16,887 nt of DNA from positions 1-16,887 of the forward strand of contig CALIJH010000016.1 in assembly GCA_938017765.1 (NCBI GenBank), written 5' to 3'. Shown piece by piece: positions 14,921 through 16,887 of the stretch. Position 1 is the stretch's first letter. Each line of letters starts with the position of its first letter. The notes below the pieces were generated by a model. It was not told the DNA's origin and searched no databases. It worked only from the letters and a program-made list of their open reading frames with translations. Both the position numbers and the translations under genes were made by a program. The DNA comes from an uncultured Leptotrichia sp. Its GTDB lineage: Bacteria; Fusobacteriota; Fusobacteriia; Fusobacteriales; Leptotrichiaceae.

Positions 14921-14948
14921 TTGACAATTTTAGTTTAAAGGATATAAT
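14921..14948 (+). promoter_or_regulatory. strong consensus promoter for glpK
   Basis: Perfect TTGACA (14921-14926) and perfect TATAAT (14943-14948), spaced 16 bases. Transcription would begin near 14955. No operator palindrome or catabolite-type site is apparent within it. Confidence 0.85.
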
Positions 14949-14985
14949 TTAGCGAGTAAAAAAATAAAAAATGGAAGGAATATTA

Positions 14986-16527
14986 ATGAACAGCAGTGAA
15001 TTAAAAGAAATATACGGGTCTAAAAAATATGTAATAGCACTGGATCAAGGAACTACAAGCTCGAGAGCTATAATTTTTGATAAAAATACAAATATCATTT
15101 CCACAGCCCAGAGAGAATTTACTCAATTATATCCTGAGCCGGGTTGGGTAGAACATAATCCAATGGAAATATGGGCAACTCAAAGGTCCGTGCTGACAGA
15201 AGTTATAGCAAGGTCGGGCATATCTCTGAAAGATGTTGCAGCCATAGGCATTACAAATCAGAGAGAAACAACGATAGTCTGGGATAAAAAAACGGGAGAA
15301 CCCGTATATAACGCGATTGTATGGCAATGCAGGAGGACTGCGGATATATGTGAAAAATTGAAAGAAAAGGGATTGGAAGAATATATAAAAGAAAATACGG
15401 GACTCATATTGGATGCTTATTTTTCAGGGACTAAATTGAAATGGATACTGGACAATGTAAAAGGAGCAAGGGAAAGGGCCGAAAAAGGAGAGCTGCTTTT
15501 CGGTACGGTAGATACGTGGCTCGTATGGAAACTGACGGCAGGGAAAGTCCATGTTACGGATTACACTAATGCTTCACGGACAATGCTTTTTAATATTAAA
15601 GAACTGAAATGGGATAAAAAAATATTGAAAGAACTGGATATACCCGAAAATATGCTGCCCGAAGTGAGAAATTCCAGCGAAGTATACGGATATACAAAAA
15701 TGGGTCTGACTATGGGAGAAGAAAGCGGTACCGATATTCCGATAGCAGGAATGGCAGGAGACCAGCAGGCGGCTTTGTTCGGTCAGGCGTGTTTTAACAG
15801 CGGAGATACTAAAAATACTTATGGCACAGGTTGTTTTATGCTTATGAATACAGGAGAAAGATGTATAAAATCCTCTAATGGTCTGCTTACTACGATTGCC
15901 ATAGGGATAGACAATAAAATAGAATATGCTCTTGAAGGGAGCGTGTTTATTGCGGGAGCTGCTATTCAATGGCTTAGAGATGAGATGAAGTTTTTCAGTG
16001 ATGCTGCCGATACGGAATATTTTGCTACAAAAATTGAGAATAACGGAGGAGTCTACCTTGTACCTGCATTTGTCGGGTTAGGTTCTCCTTATTGGGATAT
16101 GTATGCAAGAGGTACTATTGTCGGTCTTACGAGAGGTTCAAACAGAAATCATATAATAAGGGCGGCTCTTGAAGCTATCGCTTATCAGTCTAAAGATTTG
16201 ATTGAAGCGATGAAAGAAGATTCGGGATTATCTTTTTCCACATTAAAAGTAGACGGCGGAGCAGTCAGAAATAATTTTTTAATGCAGTTTCAGGCGGATA
16301 TACTGAATACGGATGTTCTAAGACCAGAAATCACTGAAACGACGGCGTTGGGAGCTGCATATCTTGCAGGGCTTGCAGTAGGTTTTTGGAAAGATAAGGA
16401 AAATATAGTAAAAAACTGGAAACTTAATAGAAAATTTACTCCAAATCTAAGTGAAGAATTAAGAAATAAATATTTTAAAGGTTGGAAAAAAGCTGTCGAG
16501 AAAGCTAAAAAGTGGGAAGAAGAATAA
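14986..16527 (+). CDS. glpK: glycerol kinase
   Basis: A 513-residue FGGY-family kinase that phosphorylates glycerol to sn-glycerol 3-phosphate with ATP in the cytoplasm. Signatures in order: the phosphate-binding ALDQGTTSSRAIIFD near residue 18, GWVEHNPMEIW, GITNQRETTIVWDKKTGEPV, the RRT glycerol-contact region after AIVWQC, TVDTWLVWKLT, DYTNASRTMLFNI, MAGDQQAALFGQ, the adenosine-side NTYGTGCFMLMNTGE and PAFVGLGSPYWDMYARG. The histidine phosphorylated by HPr in Gram-positive enzymes is not evident in the loop before IPIAGMAGDQQ. ATG 14986 is preferred to in-frame ATG 14971 because GGAAGGA (14973-14979) sits just upstream of it and 14971 is only about 16 bases from the predicted transcription start. 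The protein has about 14 extra N-terminal residues compared with typical GlpK. No glpF or glycerol-phosphate dehydrogenase adjoins it. Confidence 0.97.
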   Translation: MNSSELKEIYGSKKYVIALDQGTTSSRAIIFDKNTNIISTAQREFTQLYPEPGWVEHNPMEIWATQRSVLTEVIARSGISLKDVAAIGITNQRETTIVWDKKTGEPVYNAIVWQCRRTADICEKLKEKGLEEYIKENTGLILDAYFSGTKLKWILDNVKGARERAEKGELLFGTVDTWLVWKLTAGKVHVTDYTNASRTMLFNIKELKWDKKILKELDIPENMLPEVRNSSEVYGYTKMGLTMGEESGTDIPIAGMAGDQQAALFGQACFNSGDTKNTYGTGCFMLMNTGERCIKSSNGLLTTIAIGIDNKIEYALEGSVFIAGAAIQWLRDEMKFFSDAADTEYFATKIENNGGVYLVPAFVGLGSPYWDMYARGTIVGLTRGSNRNHIIRAALEAIAYQSKDLIEAMKEDSGLSFSTLKVDGGAVRNNFLMQFQADILNTDVLRPEITETTALGAAYLAGLAVGFWKDKENIVKNWKLNRKFTPNLSEELRNKYFKGWKKAVEKAKKWEEE

Positions 16528-16612
16528 ATTGAAAAATAAATTTATTTATAATTTATATTAGAAGTGATTTATCTAAATTTTGTAAAAATTGAATATGTTG
16601 AACGCTTTAATG

Positions 16613-16659
16613 AAAAAACTTGGTTAAGCCCATAATGAAAGGGATAGACCAAGTTTTTT
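16613..16659. terminator. bidirectional terminator after glpK
   Basis: AAAAAACTTGGT (16613-16624) and ACCAAGTTTTTT (16648-16659) form a perfect 12-bp stem. An inner CCC/GGG pairing (16629-16631 with 16641-16643) may extend it. A and T runs at the two ends suit both strands, and it lies between glpK (+) and the convergent partial gene (-). Confidence 0.85.
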
Positions 16660-16693
16660 ATATGATTAAAGCTAATGGGTTGACTGTTAAAAA

Positions 16694-16885
16694 TTAATCA
16701 ACAGAAAGTAACAGACTGTCAATTTTTTTAGTGATTTTCTCTTTTAATTCTCTTTCTTCAAGATAATCAAGAATATATGTTCCGCCTAAGATATTGAGAA
16801 ACATAATAGCTTCATTGAAAATTTCTCTTTTGATTTTTACTCCGTTTTTCTCAAAATCAAGGACAGATGATAAAAATGCTCTCGT
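16694..16885 (-). CDS. C-terminal fragment of an unidentified protein
   Basis: A minus-strand frame runs in from the right edge and stops at TAA (plus-strand TTA 16694-16696), giving 63 residues. It includes FLSSVLDFEKNGVKIKREIF, then AIMFLNILGGTYILDYLEER and ends KIDSLLLSVD. The composition is helical and amphipathic and codon use resembles the neighbouring genes. It could be the ligand-domain tail of a TetR-type regulator, but no diagnostic motif is present and the N-terminus is outside the window. It is convergent with glpK, with the terminator at 16613-16659 between them. Confidence 0.6.
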   Translation of the reverse strand, partial: TRAFLSSVLDFEKNGVKIKREIFNEAIMFLNILGGTYILDYLEERELKEKITKKIDSLLLSVD

Positions 16886-16887
16886 AA

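Noticed and set aside
15574..15969. Minus-strand reading frame of 131 codons inside glpK
   Set aside because: It is fully antisense to conserved glycerol kinase motifs, with Cys/His/Phe-rich nonsense composition.

Overview
The window is AT-rich chromosomal DNA from a diderm (two-membrane), probably anaerobic bacterium. TolC-type outer-membrane efflux and lipoproteins sit beside a SepF division protein and a yggS-sepF pair, which are otherwise typical of Gram-positives and cyanobacteria. With the base composition, this points to Fusobacteriota, most likely a Leptotrichia-like member of the Leptotrichiaceae. That placement is inference, not a database match.

Layout. 1-2484 (+): the tail of an unidentified gene, then hemW (radical SAM heme chaperone), yggS (PLP homeostasis) and sepF (FtsZ anchor). 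The run ends at a bidirectional hairpin terminator (2518-2565). 2607-3539 (-): an EamA/DMT permease. 3646-4689 (+): the site-2 protease rseP, diverging from the permease behind its own promoter. 4690-5131: a non-coding stretch with degenerate AT-rich repeats and a terminator hairpin that seems to carry a 46-bp IS3-like relic in its loop. 5132-6256 (-): two small exported META/HslJ-like proteins, apparently paralogues. 6354-12933 (+): a TetR regulator with a clear promoter and palindromic operator, then a complete tripartite RND efflux operon (outer-membrane factor, lipoprotein adaptor, HAE1-type pump) and a small PII-like gene, closed by a strong terminator. 13021-13453: a small exported protein of unknown function. 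13486-16659 (+): an M29 aminopeptidase and glycerol kinase, each with its own promoter, ending in a perfect 12-bp terminator stem. 16694-16885 (-): the 3' end of an unidentified gene.

How the parts fit. The core is a self-regulated drug or envelope-stress efflux locus: TetR probably represses its own promoter and hence the pump operon. The PII-like protein may sense a small molecule or modulate the pump. The divergent META proteins may add an envelope function. I see no CRISPR array, tRNA, rRNA or intact transposase. The least conventional items are the PII-like gene tied to the RND operon, the IS-like relic nested in a terminator, and the duplicated META genes with a visible direct-repeat footprint.
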